From positions 184,683-248,682 of the forward strand of contig NW_006920876.1 of NCBI RefSeq assembly GCF_000417875.1: a stretch of 64,000 nt of DNA. Reading direction: 5' to 3'. Shown here piece after piece: positions 33,546 to 46,258 of this stretch (positions are counted from its first letter, which is position 1; the number at the start of each line of letters is the position of its first letter). This stretch comes from Pseudozyma flocculosa PF-1. Lineage: Eukaryota; Basidiomycota; Ustilaginomycetes; Ustilaginales; Ustilaginaceae. The notes beneath the pieces were generated by a model. The model saw only the letters and a program-made list of their open reading frames with translations, did no database searches and was not told where the DNA came from. The position numbers were made by a program, and so were the translations under genes.

Positions 33546-36500
33546 ATGCCTCCGGCACCCAAGCCGCTCGTCAAGCCCCAGAAGGCTTGCGTTCTGTGCA
33601 GAAGGTCAAAGGTACGTCTAACACCACCGTCCCTGAGCTGCCGTGCCGAATGACGCCGAAGCTGACGACGCTCCCGCCAGCCCAACGCATGCCCATTCTG
33701 TGACACCTCCGCAGGTCAAATGCATTCACGAGGGCGGCCCACCATGCAAGAGGTGCCAGGACACCAAGTCCGAGTGCAAGTTCAGACTGAGAGCCGATGT
33801 GAGCGCCTGATGGGGTGCCCGGAGAGCTGTCAGAGATGCTGTGCACAGCGCTGACACCTCTGCTTTGCCTCTCTTGCTCGTGCACATGCAGGACGAGGAC
33901 TGGAGGGAGCGCACAGACGACACCATCCATCGCCTCGAGGGCAACGTCGACTTCCTCATGCAGCACCACCACCAACGCGAAGGCTCCAGCTCCGGCGCGA
34001 CGCCGGGCTTGCCAGGGCCAAGCCACTCTCGAATGGATGCTTTCCATGCCTCGACTTCCTCGCCCCGGTCTCCTCGCGGCATCGGAAAACAGAGCCCCTT
34101 TTTCGAAGGCCCGGCCTCGAATGCATACGTGAGTCGCCCCTCCCTGCTTGTAGGCCGATGCCGAGCGTTGGGCATTCGTGCTGAACGGCGGCATGCTCTG
34201 TCCACCCTGGCATCCTCGCAACCTCAGCATCCATACCCACCACCACAACAGAGGGGTCAGGGGACGCCCGGATCGACGGCCAGTCTCGTATCGCCACGGT
34301 ACCCGTCCAACGGAGAGCGGTCCAACAGCTTCGTCGGTCAGCCTGACCGCAACATCGGCGGCAACGGTGTCCAGTCCTCAGCAACACGCTATCTCGATTT
34401 CGACGGCGCCAGCGGACTGCTGAGCCAGAAAGAGGCGCCCATGCGCGGCCTGCAGGGACAGCCACGCGTCACTGGGCCGAGCAGCAGCTCGATACGGCCC
34501 GGACCTGACGGGCAAGGTCAGCTGTCCAACTCCGAGGCGGACCAGACGAGACCGTCGGGCATCATCGCTCTCGCGCAGGAGCCGGTCAACTACGGGGCCG
34601 ACCTGCGTCAGACGCCGGCGGAGCAGTATCTCTCAATTGCGGCCACCAGCCCGTACGCTCGGCCCTCGCGGTACATTGGCAGAGAGGACCCACGCCTCAC
34701 GGTCATCAGCATGGGTCTGGTCGATATGGAGATCGCGCGCCATCTCTTCATGTTGTGAGTCGGTCCTGCACGCTCGCCTCACGGTCGGAGAAAAGTGGTC
34801 GGCGCTGACATCCTCACCCCTCGTGGCCCGGGCTTCACATCTCCGCCCTACAGCTTTGCACGGCATCTGCAGCCGCACTCGTTCGGCTTCCCCTCGTATC
34901 CAGCGGGCGAGAGCATGACGCCGCTCATCATCGCATCGATCCTGATGGTGTCGGCGATGCATGAGCCATCGACACGACACCTCCACGACCGGTTCCGGCA
35001 CGAGGCCTTCGCGGCGCTAAACGTGGACCAGGAGATCTGCCGGGACAGCGCTCTGGATCCGGAGCTGGGCATCGGTGTGGAGGAGATCACGGGGGCCTGC
35101 CTCGCGGCGTGCTGGCTCGGCGGCAGGACGGCGTTCAAGATTGCGCGGATAGCAAGGTGGTGGGCCGTCGCCTATCTCAAGCACTTTGAGGTGCGGTCGG
35201 CGCAGACGCTGGGCGAGTGGATGACGATCTTGCCGCCGTTCCGGCAGATCGACCTCGTCGAGAAGCTGCGGATCTGGCTGATGTCGTATGTGAGTCGCCG
35301 CGTTTGACCTGCCATCGCTCGTGAATGGCCGGCCCGGCGAGCGCACGCTGACTCGACCCTGTGTCGCTTCCTTCCACCGACTCGACAGATCGCGGAAGCG
35401 CAACAGGCCGTGATGCAGGACGTCCCCTCGCTGATCCCAGACTCGAACCCGGCACAATACTGCGAGGGACTGCTCAACTCGCCAAAGAGCCACGACCAGA
35501 AGGGCGGCGGCGGCGGCGGCGTTTCCGGCTCTGCGCCCACGCACGGCGGCTCGATGGCCATCGGCTCTGCGTCGGGCCCTTCGCAGGCGCTGGCGTCGGA
35601 TCGGCAGCTGGTGGCGCACGCGCGCATGATGTCCATCATCCTCGCCGGCCAGGAGATCCAGCGCAACGCCAAACGCAAGATCGCGCTGGCCAAGGCCAAC
35701 TCGCCGCAGGGCCTGGCGGGACGCGATGCCGTCATCTACGAGGCGCGGCAGCTCGTGGAGCGCTGGAGGGAGTGGCTCGAGGAGCTCAACCGGTGGAGGC
35801 TCGTCACTGCGCAGCACGAAGGTGAGTCGCGGGTGCAGCCAGACGCCGGCGGTCGGCGGCACTCTAGCGACCGAGGCCCAAGAAGCCGTGCTGACGTCCC
35901 CTGCCTCTTTCGTCGACCCCTTCGCCCACCCTGCCAGACCTGTCGCGACCAACCGAGACGTCGATCGACCTCTCGCTCCTCTACCACCTCTCCCGGTCCT
36001 TCCTCGCCTCGCTTCCGCTGGATCCGGAGCTGGGCATCCTCGACGAGACGCACCTGGCGCTCAAGCACTCGTCGAACCTCAACGACACGCGCCTGGCCAT
36101 CGCGCAGCTGCGCACCATTTCAACGGCCAAGCACTCGGCCGTTTTTGCGCTCCGCCTCGCGACGCGCACCGGCACCCACGGCTTCGGCGACCGGCTGGGC
36201 TACCTGCCCAACTTCTACCACTTTCTCCTCGGCCACGCCGCCGGGCTCCTCCTCACCCTCGTCAAGCGCCGCAGCACCTTTCTCATGGCCAAAGAGGACG
36301 AAGGGCTCTTGGAGACGGCCGAAAAGTTTATCGAAAAATACGCCACCGTCATCATGTCGCACTCGATCTTTTCCACGGGCGCCGCCAAATCGGCGGCGGC
36401 CGCGGCGGCGGCCGCCAAGGGCGAGGACATCGTCGTCGACATGGACGGCGCGGGGTTACACCATCCTCGTTCTGCCAGCCATACTGCTTCTGCCGCAGCA

Positions 36501-36668
36501 GCGACGTCGACGGCGGCACCGCCGTCGGGACCAGGCATCCCCACCGACAACACGACGACGGATACGCAGTCGACCGGAGACCGGCACCCGGCCCTGTCGA
36601 ATGCACAGGAACTCAGCCGCGCCCTCTACCACGTCAAGGTGGCAAAGTCGCTCGAGGAGGCCTTCTAG
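33546..36668 (+). CDS. Zn(2)-Cys(6) fungal transcription factor (837 aa)
   Basis: Seven exons: 33546-33611, 33715-33798, 33892-34128, 34228-34754, 34854-35289, 35389-35821, 35938-36668; introns of 93-116 nt. The DNA-binding cluster has Cys at residues 15, 18, 25, 33, 36 and 43 (spacing C2C6C7C2C6C) and is split by intron 1 after Lys22. A short coiled dimerisation segment follows (WRERTDDTIHRLEGNVDFL). The central region (from exon 5: FARHLQPHSFGFPSYPAG) and AAYKHSS-like repeats with RQIDLVEKLRIWLMSY match the middle-homology region of ARO80-like regulators; this is a family impression, and the target genes are unknown. The acceptor of exon 4 could also be at 34251 or 34260, all in phase. The C-terminus (AAAAAAAKG...ELSRALYHVKVAKSLEEAF) is low-complexity then helical. 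Confidence 0.88.
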
Positions 36669-36984
36669 GCCGGGTCGGAGAGAACGCTCGTCGCTCCTTT
36701 GATCCCCTCCTCGACGGGGACTGTTCGCCGAAACATCATAATCAATCTAGTCTGCCGCGCTCTCGTCTCGGCGCGCACGCACCCATGTACAACAACAACC
36801 TACTACACTCGCCTCCCGACGCTCGGCGGTGGCCTGCCCTGGCCTCCTCGTCCTTCGAACGACGACGCCCAGGGAGCCGCACCGCCAGCCTGTAGCCCTA
36901 TGTATGAAAAGAAAGAAAACGGGAGGGCGCCTTGTCCTTGCAAGCTTGCTTGCCCGCCTATCCGCCCTGCCGCGTACCACCAAC
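36669..36984. other. Short tail-to-tail intergenic stretch
   Basis: 316 bp holding the 3' UTRs of the Zn2Cys6 gene and of the coiled-coil gene. Nothing else is seen. Confidence 0.5.
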
Positions 36985-39900
36985 TCAGGCTTGGGCCTCG
37001 GCCTGGGCCGAGAGTAGCTTGGCAATCTTGGCCTCTTGCTCGCGGATCTCGGCCTTGAGCGCTTCGACGTCCTCGGTCTCGGAGGTGAGGAACTGGACTT
37101 CCATCTTGGCGTTGCTCAGCTCCTTTTCCAGGCCCTCGACCTTGCCCTCGGCCGCCTGCTTGAGCTCCTCGAGTCGGCGCAGCTGCTCGGCGTGCTGCGA
37201 CAGGAGCTGCGACGTCTTCTCGGTGTGGGCGCGGTGCAGCTGCAAGAGGGCCGAGGAGGTGCGCATGACGGATCGCAGGGTCAGCTCCGAGAGATCGGAT
37301 GCGAGGTGAGGGGTGCAATGTAGCACGCGGCCGACGGACACTCACCTTTTCGAGCTCGGTCGTGTCGTCCGGTCCGCCGTTCTGGACCTGGTGATCCTTG
37401 AGCGCCGCGGCCAGCTTGGCGTTGGCGGCCTTGGCCTCGGTGATGGCGGCGTCGCGCGCCTTTTCGACGTCGTTGAGCTTGTCCTGCAGGTCCTGTCGTC
37501 GGTCGAGCGGCGGGCGAAACAGAATCCAGCCCGTCGACGTCAGCCTCCAGCGCCAATTGTGTCCCGATGTGCACACCGCGCGCTCGTAACTCACCATCAG
37601 CCTGCCGGTGTCGCTGAGGTTCTTCTCCTGGAAGCCCTTGAGGTCTTCGTCGTGGCTCTTGCGGAGCGCCTCCATCTCCTGGACGTGCCTTTCGACGAGC
37701 GCCTTCTTGTCGTCCTCGTGCGACTTGCCGATCGACTCGAATTGGTCGACAAAGGCAGCCTGGCTCTGGTTGTGCGCCGTCTTGGTCTCCTCGAGCTCGG
37801 TCGACAGCTCTGCAAGCTGCTTGCGCAGCTTGGCCAGCTCGTCGGCCCCCGCCTTGCCCGACTCCTCGACAGCACGCGCCGAGTCCGACTTGGCCGCCTC
37901 GAGCGCCTCGGTGAGCTCCTTGACGCGCGCCTCGGCCAGCTGATGCTCCTTCTCGGTCTGGGTCAGTGCCTCCTTGACCTTCTTGAGGTCAGTCTGGGTT
38001 GCGACGAGGTCGAGTTGGAGCTTCTTGGACTCGGCGCCGCCTTGCTCGCCCATGTCCGAGAGGACTGCCTCGTGGCTCTTGCGCAGCGAGTCGAGTTCCT
38101 CGGCGTGCGACTTGCGGAGCTGCTCGACGGTGCGGGCCGATTGCTCCTTGAGAGTCTGAAGATCGACCGAGTGAGAGTCGCCCGCTTCGGCGCGGGCTGC
38201 GTCGAACGCCTCCTCGAGCTTGCGCTGGTGCTCGACCTTGACCTCGTCCACCTGGGCCTGGTACTTGGACTCCTGCGAGGCGAGCTCGGTCTTGACCTGG
38301 CTCAGCTCCTCCTGCAGCTCCTTGTGGCGGGCCTCGGCTGCGTCGCTCTCCGCCTTGCGCTGAGCCTCGGCGTCCTGCCTCGCCTGCTCGAGAGCAGTGG
38401 CGTGCCCGGAGTGCACCTCCTCCAGCTTGCTCGCGTGCTCGTCCTTGAGCCCACCGAGCACCGTCGCATGCTCGGCGTCGAGCGTTTCGCGGACCGATGT
38501 CTCTGTCTCCTTCTTGGCCGCTTCGAGGTCCTGCGCATGCTCTTCGGTCTTCTTTGCGATAGCCTCCTGCACCGCCCTCTCGAGCTGCTTGGCGTGGCGG
38601 GCGAAAAGCTCGGACCGAGCCTCGTCGAGCGCCTTGTCGAGGGCAGCCGAATGCTCAGTCTGGAGCTGCTTGCGGGCCTCCTCCACCGCGGCGTCCTTGG
38701 CCGACGCGTGTTCCGAACGCAGGCTGTCGAGCGCCTCGGAGTGTGCGCTCGAAGACTTGGAGAGGGCCGCCGCCTCGGCCGCCGCAACGGCTTCGGCCAG
38801 CTTGGACTTGTGACTCTCTTCGAGGTCCTGGGCGGCCTTTTCGAGATCCTCGATGTTGCTCCGCAGCTCCTCGATCAGCTTGTCCTTTGCCGTAAGGTCG
38901 GCAGCGCCGGCCTCTCCGGCGGTCGAGGAATCCTTACGCGCCTGCTCGAGAGCCGACAGGGCCTGCTCGAGCTCGGCTTCGAGCTCATCGATGCGAGTCT
39001 GCGTAGCGGCCGAGCCCTCGGCATCCTTCTGGGCCGTGGCCAGCGCAGTCTCCTTGTCTTGCAGCTGAGCCTGGAGCGCCGTGATCTGCTCGCTCTGCTT
39101 GTCGATCGTGGCTCGGCTCTCCTCGATCTGCGCCTTGAGCTGATCAACCTCAGCGGACAGGTCCTTGTCGCCAGACTCCTTTGCCGTGGCAGCTGCGGAG
39201 GACTTTTGCTCGGCTTCGAGGCTCTCCTTGGTCGTCTGCACCTCGGCCTCGAGGGCCGCAATCCTGTCGTTTGCCTCGGTGACGGCGGCATCTTTCTCGG
39301 CGAGGCTCTTTTCGAGCGCCTCGGTGGCAGCCGCGTTGTCGGCGACAGCCTTGGCCTTCTCGAGCTCGGTTTCGAGCTCTTCGATGCGGGCCTGAAGCTG
39401 AGCCGACTTTTCATCGCTCCCTTCTGTTTGAGCCGCGGGATCGCCTTCGCCACTGGACGGCAAGGAAGCCAGCTTCGCCTCGGCCGCCGAGAGACTGACA
39501 GTCTTGGCCTGCAGCTCTTCGTCCTTGGTTTCGAGCTCTCCCTTGAGCTGGTTGAGCTGTTCGCTCTGCTCGGCGATCTCGGCCTCGAGCTTGGTGATCT
39601 AGTATGGGAATGCGACGAGTCGGTGGGCCGACCGATACTAGATGCGTCAGCATGCACCGAGCCCGTCTATGAACGTGTGTTGCCCCGAGACTCACCTTTT
39701 CCTGCAGTTCCTTGGACAAGGCAGTAGTCGTGCCGGGAGTAGCGACCTTCCGTACGCCGGCAGCGGTGGTCGTGGTGGTGCCGGGTCGGGCGGCGGTAGT
39801 GACGCTTGGACGGCCAGAGATGCTGGGACGGGCTCCGGCAGTGCTTGTGCTCGTGATGCTCGATCTGCGGACGCGGGCGGCGGCGGTGGAGGCGGGAGCA

Positions 39901-40859
39901 CCAGTGGAGGTCGAGCCGGACGTCGAGAGGCGCTTGGTGGCCGCCGACGCGGTAGGGGCCATCCCCGAGACGGGTGGCTTTCGAACGGCAGCGCCGGTGG
40001 TGCCAGTCGTGCCGACTGCTCGCCTCGCTGGGGTGCCGGCGGCGGCTGACGAGGCGGCGGTCGTCGATGCGCGCGCAGGAGACGACGTTCCGGCAGCCGT
40101 GCTTGCTCCACTAGAGGAGGGGGCAGTCGACACCCGGCGCGCAGTCGCGGTCGAGGCGCCGGGAGTGGCGGCCGTGCGCGTCGCTGCAGTGCCAGCGACA
40201 GGAGGTCGGGCGACGCCTCCTGCTACGGAGCTGCGCGGAGCAGCAGTAGTGCGTGCTGCAGCGGTTCCAGCAGTGACACCCGGGCGAGTCGCGGTGGCAG
40301 TAGTGGTGCTAGCGGCGGGTCGGGCCGAGCCTACGGCAGAGGGCCGAGCAGCAGCGGTTCTGGTGGTGGCAGCCGTGGTGCCAGCGGCACCGGGTCGTGC
40401 CGCCGTGGTGCCCGGCCGAGTGCCCGGAGCGGCCACCTTCCGGACGCCTGTGGCTGTGGCAGCCGTGGCGGCAGTCGCGCCCACAGGCTTCCTGACGACG
40501 CCAGGGGTGGTGGTGCTCCTCACGGAAGCCACGCTGGGTGACTTGGCGCCGGGAGCAGCGGCTGCCTTTTCAGACGAAGCGCCATCGGAAGCTGCAGTAG
40601 CACTGGCTGCAGGAGCATCGCTCTCGTCCTGACCGGCCTCTTTCTCCGACGATGAATGCTCGCTCTCCGGGCCGGCCCCCTTTTCGAACGACGAGGAGTT
40701 GATGTCGTCGTCGTGGCTGGCGGGAGCTGTGCCATTGGCAGCGTCATCGTTGGACTGGTCTAGGCTCTGGTCGTGGATGCCGTCGCTCGACTGCGGCGGC
40801 GGCGAGCTCGGCGGCTCCTCTGACGGAGGCACCGAGGACGTGGCCTCGACGTCAGACAT
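36985..40859 (-). CDS. Large coiled-coil protein with basic Thr/Ala-rich N-terminal half (1204 aa)
   Basis: Four exons: 40859-39696, 39598-37595, 37492-37346, 37284-36985; introns of 97, 102 and 61 nt, all in phase 0. The start MSDVEATSSVPPSEEP lies in an acidic lead. Residues 110-388 are Ala/Thr/Pro with repeated basic units such as GVRKVAAPGTRPGTTAARP, PGVVRKPVG and VRRSSITSTST. From residue 389 to the C-terminus the protein is a nearly unbroken coiled coil (heptads such as KLEAEIAEQSEQLNQLKGEL), ending IAKLLSAQAEAQA. A basic, Ser/Thr-rich, disordered part ahead of a long rod is typical of microtubule-binding or tethering proteins. No CAP-Gly, GRIP or motor domain is visible, so the identity is left open. 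Confidence 0.8.
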
Positions 40860-42870
40860 GATGGATGCGGCGGGTGCAAGGTCGTGGCAGCAGAGGAGAG
40901 CGATCGAGGCGGCGGTGTTGTGAGTCTGGCTGTTTACGTGGTCGATGGAATGGCGCCAGAAGGTCGTGGTGGTCTGGGAGAGTACGGACGCTGGCGATGG
41001 AGGGTGGGTCGGTTGGGGTTGATGCGTGGACGATGGGGCCGAGGAGAGGAGACTCGGATCGATGGCGGTCGAGCCAAGGGCACGGGCGACCGACGCAAGG
41101 GGAACGGTCGGTGCGCGCACCCGGCAGGCCAGGCGGGCCAGGCCAAGCGAGCGAGCGAGGCGGTTGGCCGGGCAGCTCAGGTCAATTCCGGCCAGGCCAG
41201 GCCAGCCAGGCGGTGCGTGTGTTACTTTTCCAGGCCTGGCTGAAACACGCACGCACCTAGCCTGCGCGGATGGGTGCGAGGGCGATCTCGCTCCCGAAAA
41301 AAAAGAGAGCTCGATCTGTGCACGACCAGGCCAGGCCTGGCAGTCGGCTTCGCGCGGGGCTTCGTTGACCTGACCCGTGCGAGGGCGCCGGCGGCCTGTC
41401 TCCGATCCTTCGCACGAGCCCTGCGCGCCGGTACGTTGTTGTTCGACCTCGCGGGCGAAGTACGTACGCAGCCGTGTCCATCGCATGCTCCTGAGCACCG
41501 CACGCAGCCTTTCAGCATCGCTGGACCGAGCTTCCTGTTGCTTATCCGCCGAGCTTCAATCTGCCTTCGGATGGCGCCCGGAGGCGAGCGCTGGCGACAA
41601 GCAAGCGGTAGCAGATCAGCCAATCTCTGCCGCTCCGCATCGGATCTGTTCCGTCGCGTGGCAGCTGCCTCTGCTCGGGCAGGCGGGCTCGAGGCCTGGC
41701 GACTCGCAGATGGCGCTCGCCGTCGGTCGACCCTAGTGTAGCTTCGAGCATCGACGGCATCTACTCCGACAGCACGACGAAGATGTCTACCCCCGGTGTG
41801 CTCAGAGATGGCTAAATGGCGGTTCGTGGGTCCTCAAGCGGAAAGGAGCCGTGTGACGAGAAGACGATGGCGATGCAAACATCCACGAGCGGAGAGGAGA
41901 CGAGTCTGAGCGCAAAGGACAGGCAAAAGAGCTGATGGTCGGGGGCCATGGACGGAGAGGCCGTCGTTGCTGGCCAGCTGCAGGAGCGTTGGACTGCGGT
42001 GCTTCGAGGCGGACGCCGCTGCCTGCCTCCCTTTCCACGGAAGATAGCAGGACAGAGAGAAAGCCGGGTTGCGGCTTCGGGCCGTGCCCGCTGGGTTCGC
42101 ATCCTGTCAAGCCAAGGCTACCATGGACTCTGTCGGCGGTCCCGTCGCTGTCATTTGCGCTCGTCGTCGTCGTCGTCGCTGTCGTCGTCGTCGTCGTCGT
42201 CGCTGTTGTCGTCGTCATTGCAGTCGAGATCGTCGAGACATAGGCTGGCTAGCAGCCTGCTGCAAACAGACGAGGCAGGCAAGCAAGAAAGCCAGGTTCG
42301 GAGTTTCGGCTCAAGGGCGTGGCCCACTTTTTGGCAGCCGGAAGTCAGAGAGGATGGCCGCTGGGCTGCCAGCTGGGCTGGGCGAGCGGCTGTGGGGACG
42401 GCGGCATCTTCCCCGCAAAACGGTCGGCCGACCAGGCTGCCGGCCTGTCGCCCTTCTGTCTGCCTGCGGCAACCTCCACCCCGCGCCCGCACCGGCTATT
42501 CCGCTCGCCGAGACGAGGGCAGGCCGCCGTCTCTGCCGGTTGGCTGGCTGGGCCAGCGCAGGGCAGGCCTGCCGCCCGCGAGGTCGACGGACTTGGACCC
42601 CTTTGGACGTCGGCCGGTCCCACGTCGACGGCCAGGCCTGGTGGCGCCGGGTTGCTTCATAAGGCGATCGACTCCGGTCGGCCAGGGGCACTGGCGGCTT
42701 CTCCGATCCCTCCTCACCTCGACTCGCTCATCCTCCCCTCTTTCTGCTCCCATCCCCGCCTCCGTTTGACTTATCAGCGCCTCCATAGAGAAGTGGCCCC
42801 GCTCGTCCGCTCGCTCGCTCTCCCTCCTCTTCACTTTGATCCCTGCCCTCACGAAATCAGTAACGCCGCC
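40860..42870. promoter_or_regulatory. 2.0-kb divergent region
   Basis: Between the coiled-coil gene (minus) and the acyl-CoA ligase gene (plus). It holds (GTC)n tracts at about 42160-42200 and CAGGC-type short repeats. No gene with clear support. Confidence 0.5.
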
Positions 42871-44981
42871 ATGGAGTTTCCCGGAGTCGTCAAGGACTCG
42901 GAGCTGCGGTCGATGGTGCAGGTCGACTCGCTCCTCACGTCGCCCGGCAGCCCGTTTGAAGTCGAGCATCGGCAGATCCGCGGCGTCATCACCCGCGTCT
43001 GGAAGAACCAGTGCCCCTCGCTCCGAGACGGCTGGCTCAACACGGTCAAGGTGAGTAGCTTGCAGCACGGAATGGGCCGGGCCTGATGAACCTGGATCTC
43101 GGGCCCCCGCTGACCATGCCCGTCGTCTTGGCCTGCCCTGCTGTGCTCTCTCCTTTGCAGACGTTTGGCGCGCGCACCTACATCGTCGCCGAGGGGGAAA
43201 CGTACACCTACAACGAGATCCACGCCCGCGTCGTTGCCGTCGCTGCCGGCCTCGCCCGCGAGTTCAACGTGCAGAAGGGCGACCGGGTGGCCATTGTGGC
43301 GCGCAACCACGTCGAGTACATCATCTCGTTCTGGGCCGTCGCGCTCCTCGGCGGCGTCGCGGCCCTCGTCAATGCGTTCCTCGAGGGCAGCGCCATCTAC
43401 CACTGCATCCGCGACGTCGGCTGCAAGGCGGCCATCTTTGACGTTGAGCGCTACCAGCGCGTCCACCAGGCCGACTGCATCGGCAAGCTCTTTGGGCCGG
43501 CGCCCAAGGACGCCGTCGACGACTTTGGCTGTGTGCCGGGGGCGCACGGCGGTCTCTATGGCGTTGCCGTGATCCCGCGGGCATTTGACGGCGTGGTGCC
43601 GCAGGGGAGCCGCCCGTGGATCGGATCGCGCTGGGGCAAGCAGGTGCTCGACTTTGACGACATGAGCCGGCGCCACGCCGGCGCCTCGCACTCGGACCTG
43701 GCCGACCCCAAGATGGTGCCCGAGGACCTGGCCACGGTGCTGTTCACTTCGGGCACGACGGGCCGGCCCAAGGGTGTGTGCGCCACGCAGCGCCAGTTCC
43801 TCGTGCCGCACATGATCGGCCTCTACCAGCCGGCGCGCTCGGTGCTCCGCCGCAACCTGCCCCTCCCGGCGCCCTCGGACCAGCAGAGCGCGGTGCTGCT
43901 GCTCGTCCCGCTCTTCCACTCGACGGGCATCCAGAGCTGCATGGCCGCCATCACGCTCAAGGGCGACAAGCTGGCGCTGATGCCAAAGTACTCGGTCGAC
44001 GCCGCCGCCGCCGTGATCCAGCAGCACCAGATCAACTCGATGGTCGGCATCGGCTTCATGGTGCGCGAGCTCATCACCAGCAAGCACGAGTTTCCGTCGC
44101 TGACGGGCGTGTCGTTCGGCGGCAGCACCAGCGCCAAGGAGATTCCGGGAGAGTTCAAGGCCAAGTCGCCCAACGGCTTCATCGCGCAGGGCTACGGCGC
44201 CACCGAGACCAACGGTTCCGTCTGTGAGTGCACCGCCGGCCTGCGGTCGTGCCCCGTCCCGTCCCCACCGGCGAGTCGCCTCTTGCTGACCGCCCCCCCC
44301 GCGCCTGCCCTCCTGTCTCGCCCCACGACAGGCGGCCTGGGCGTCGACGACTTTGTCAACCGGCCGACGAGCACGGGCACGCCGGCCCCCGTCAACCAGA
44401 TTGTCATCATGGACCCCAAGACGGGCTGCGAGGTGCCGCGCGGCCAGCCGGGCGAGCTGTGGGTGTCGGGCCCCAACGTGGCGCTGGGCTACTGGGGCCG
44501 TCCCGAGGCGACGCGCGAGGTGTTTACGCCCGACGGCTTCTACAAGTCGGGCGACATTGCGCGCATGGACCGCGACGGCTTCGTCTACATCATGGACCGG
44601 TCCAAGCACATCATTATCCGCGGCGGCGAGAACATCTCGGGGCCCGAGGTCGAAAACGCCATCTACGAGGGCGACAAGCGCATCCTCGACTGCGCCGCCG
44701 TGCCCGTGCCCGACGCCAGGCTGGGCGAAAAGGTGGCCGTCGTGTGCATCCCCAAGCCCGAGAACCTGCGCCACGACCGCCCCACCGAGCGCGACATCCT
44801 CGCCGCCGCCGCCAAATTCCTCCCCAAGTTTGCCATGCCCGAGTTTGTCTGGATCCGCGACGAGCCGCTCGAGCGCAACCCGAGCGGCAAGGTCGACCGC
44901 GCCGTCGTCAAGGAGGCCACCGCCAAGCGGTACGCCGAGCTGCAAGGCGGCCAGCAGTCGGGCCCGCGCGCCAAGCTCTGA
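42871..44981 (+). CDS. Peroxisomal AMP-forming acyl/aryl-CoA ligase-like enzyme (630 aa, ends AKL)
   Basis: Three exons: 42871-43050, 43161-44223, 44332-44981; introns of 110 and 108 nt. Start MEFPGVVKDSELRSM. The signatures of the ANL superfamily are in order: phosphate loop LFTSGTTGRPKGV at about residue 254; GYGATETNGSV (A5); GELWVSGPNVALGYWGRPEA; YKSGDIARMDRDGFVYIMDR (A7-A8) with hinge; IIRGGENISGPEVENA; and the C-terminal catalytic Lys in NPSGKVDRAVVK. The C-terminal tripeptide AKL is a good peroxisomal import signal (PTS1). The enzyme should activate a carboxylic acid to its CoA ester in peroxisomes, as for 4-coumarate-CoA or medium/long-chain acyl-CoA ligases; the substrate is unknown. 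Residues 130-215 contain an insert typical for fungal members. Confidence 0.93.
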
Positions 44982-45152
44982 GGCCGTGGGGCCCGTCCCA
45001 GGCGACCGAGGTGGCGACCGACGTGGCGACCGCAATGACATGCCGTGATTAGAGTGACGCTCGCTTTGTCCGCGCGCTGGGTATCGTGTGTGCGCGCGTA
45101 CGTGTGGGTGCCTGTGGAACAAAGAGGCGGCGCAATCGCGCACGCCCGACGA

Positions 45153-46258
45153 TCATATCGATTCGGCATCGAGGCCGTCCTCTTCGTCCACACCGTCGTC
45201 GCCGCCATCTCTCCGCTCGCCCACCTTACCCTTGACGGCATCGACGAGCACCCTGGTGCGGTCGCGCACCGCCAGCTCCATTTCGTGGTGCAGCACCGAG
45301 CAGGCCTGGATGCCTAGGCGGAAGATTTCCTCGAAGCGCTCGACGTGGAGGCGCGTCTCGAGGCTGGCCAGCGTCACCTTGCCCGAGCGTGGCAGCACGG
45401 CGACGGCCATGTTGGGCAGGTCCGACTCTTCGGTATTGTTGAGGTCGAGCAGCGGCGACGTCGAGTGGATGCCGCACGAGACCGACGTCACAAAGTCGGA
45501 CATGGCGATGCCCGCATCGATGAGCGCCAACGTCGACGCGTTGATCGCCGCCGGGAGGATGCCTGCGATGCCGGAGGGAGCGCGGGAGAGAGGAAGGGGA
45601 TGGGCGGCATGGCCTTCGTCAGACGGCGGAGGCCTCGGCGAGGGGAGCACCTGGCCGACCCGCGCACGCTACTCACCCCCGTCCTGCTGCAGGACCTGGA
45701 TGAAGATGTCGATCTGCGACCGCGGGTACAGGTGCGTGTGGATGACGGGTTCGAATGTAGACTTGACCGAGCTTGCAAACTCGACCAGCCGCCTGTGTCG
45801 CGGAGGGAACGCAACGCCGCCATCGTCAGCAGAGCGTCCAGCCGTCCTTGCCGCCTCGCGCCACACCTGGGATTCACCTGTCGCCCTTGTTGCGCTTCCT
45901 CCGGTCCATGGCACCCCACGGAGCCAGCGACACCTCGACGTTGACCGTCGCCCGGTCGTGCAGCGCATTGCTCGCCAGCCTCGCCTCGCGCGGGCCAAAC
46001 ACTGTCGCAGAGACAATCGTCAGCCCCTGTGTGACGGTCGCCGACCCGTCGGCAGCGGGGTCGGAAGAGCCGCCGATCCGGATCGATATCGAGCGCAGCT
46101 CGTGCTGCTTCCGCCCGTCGGCGCGATACCCGCCGGCGTTGAGCAGCTCGATGCGTGACTGTGGACGTGCAGGTAGCAAGGACGGCATGGGGCGGTCAGA
46201 CGAGGGCCGGTCGATGCGACGGGTCGTTGCACTGTGGTCAGGCTCGACGACTCACCAT
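45153..46258 (-). CDS. RRP41: Exosome core subunit Rrp41/Ski6, RNase PH fold (269 aa)
   Basis: Four exons: 46258-46256 (the ATG alone), 46158-45878, 45792-45677, 45562-45153; introns of 97, 85 and 114 nt. The first junction joins M to SRIELLNAGGYRADGRK, exactly the family N-terminus. Further matches are ATVTQGLTIVSATVFGPREA, LHDRATVNVEVSLAPW, FASSVKSTFEPVIHTHLYPR, SQIDIFIQVLQQDGGILPAA and INASTLALIDAGI. In fungi this RNase PH-like ring subunit is catalytically silent and helps channel RNA to Rrp44. A start at an ATG inside intron 1 (46186-46188) is possible but would add 10 unlikely residues. C-terminal tail is acidic. Confidence 0.93.
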
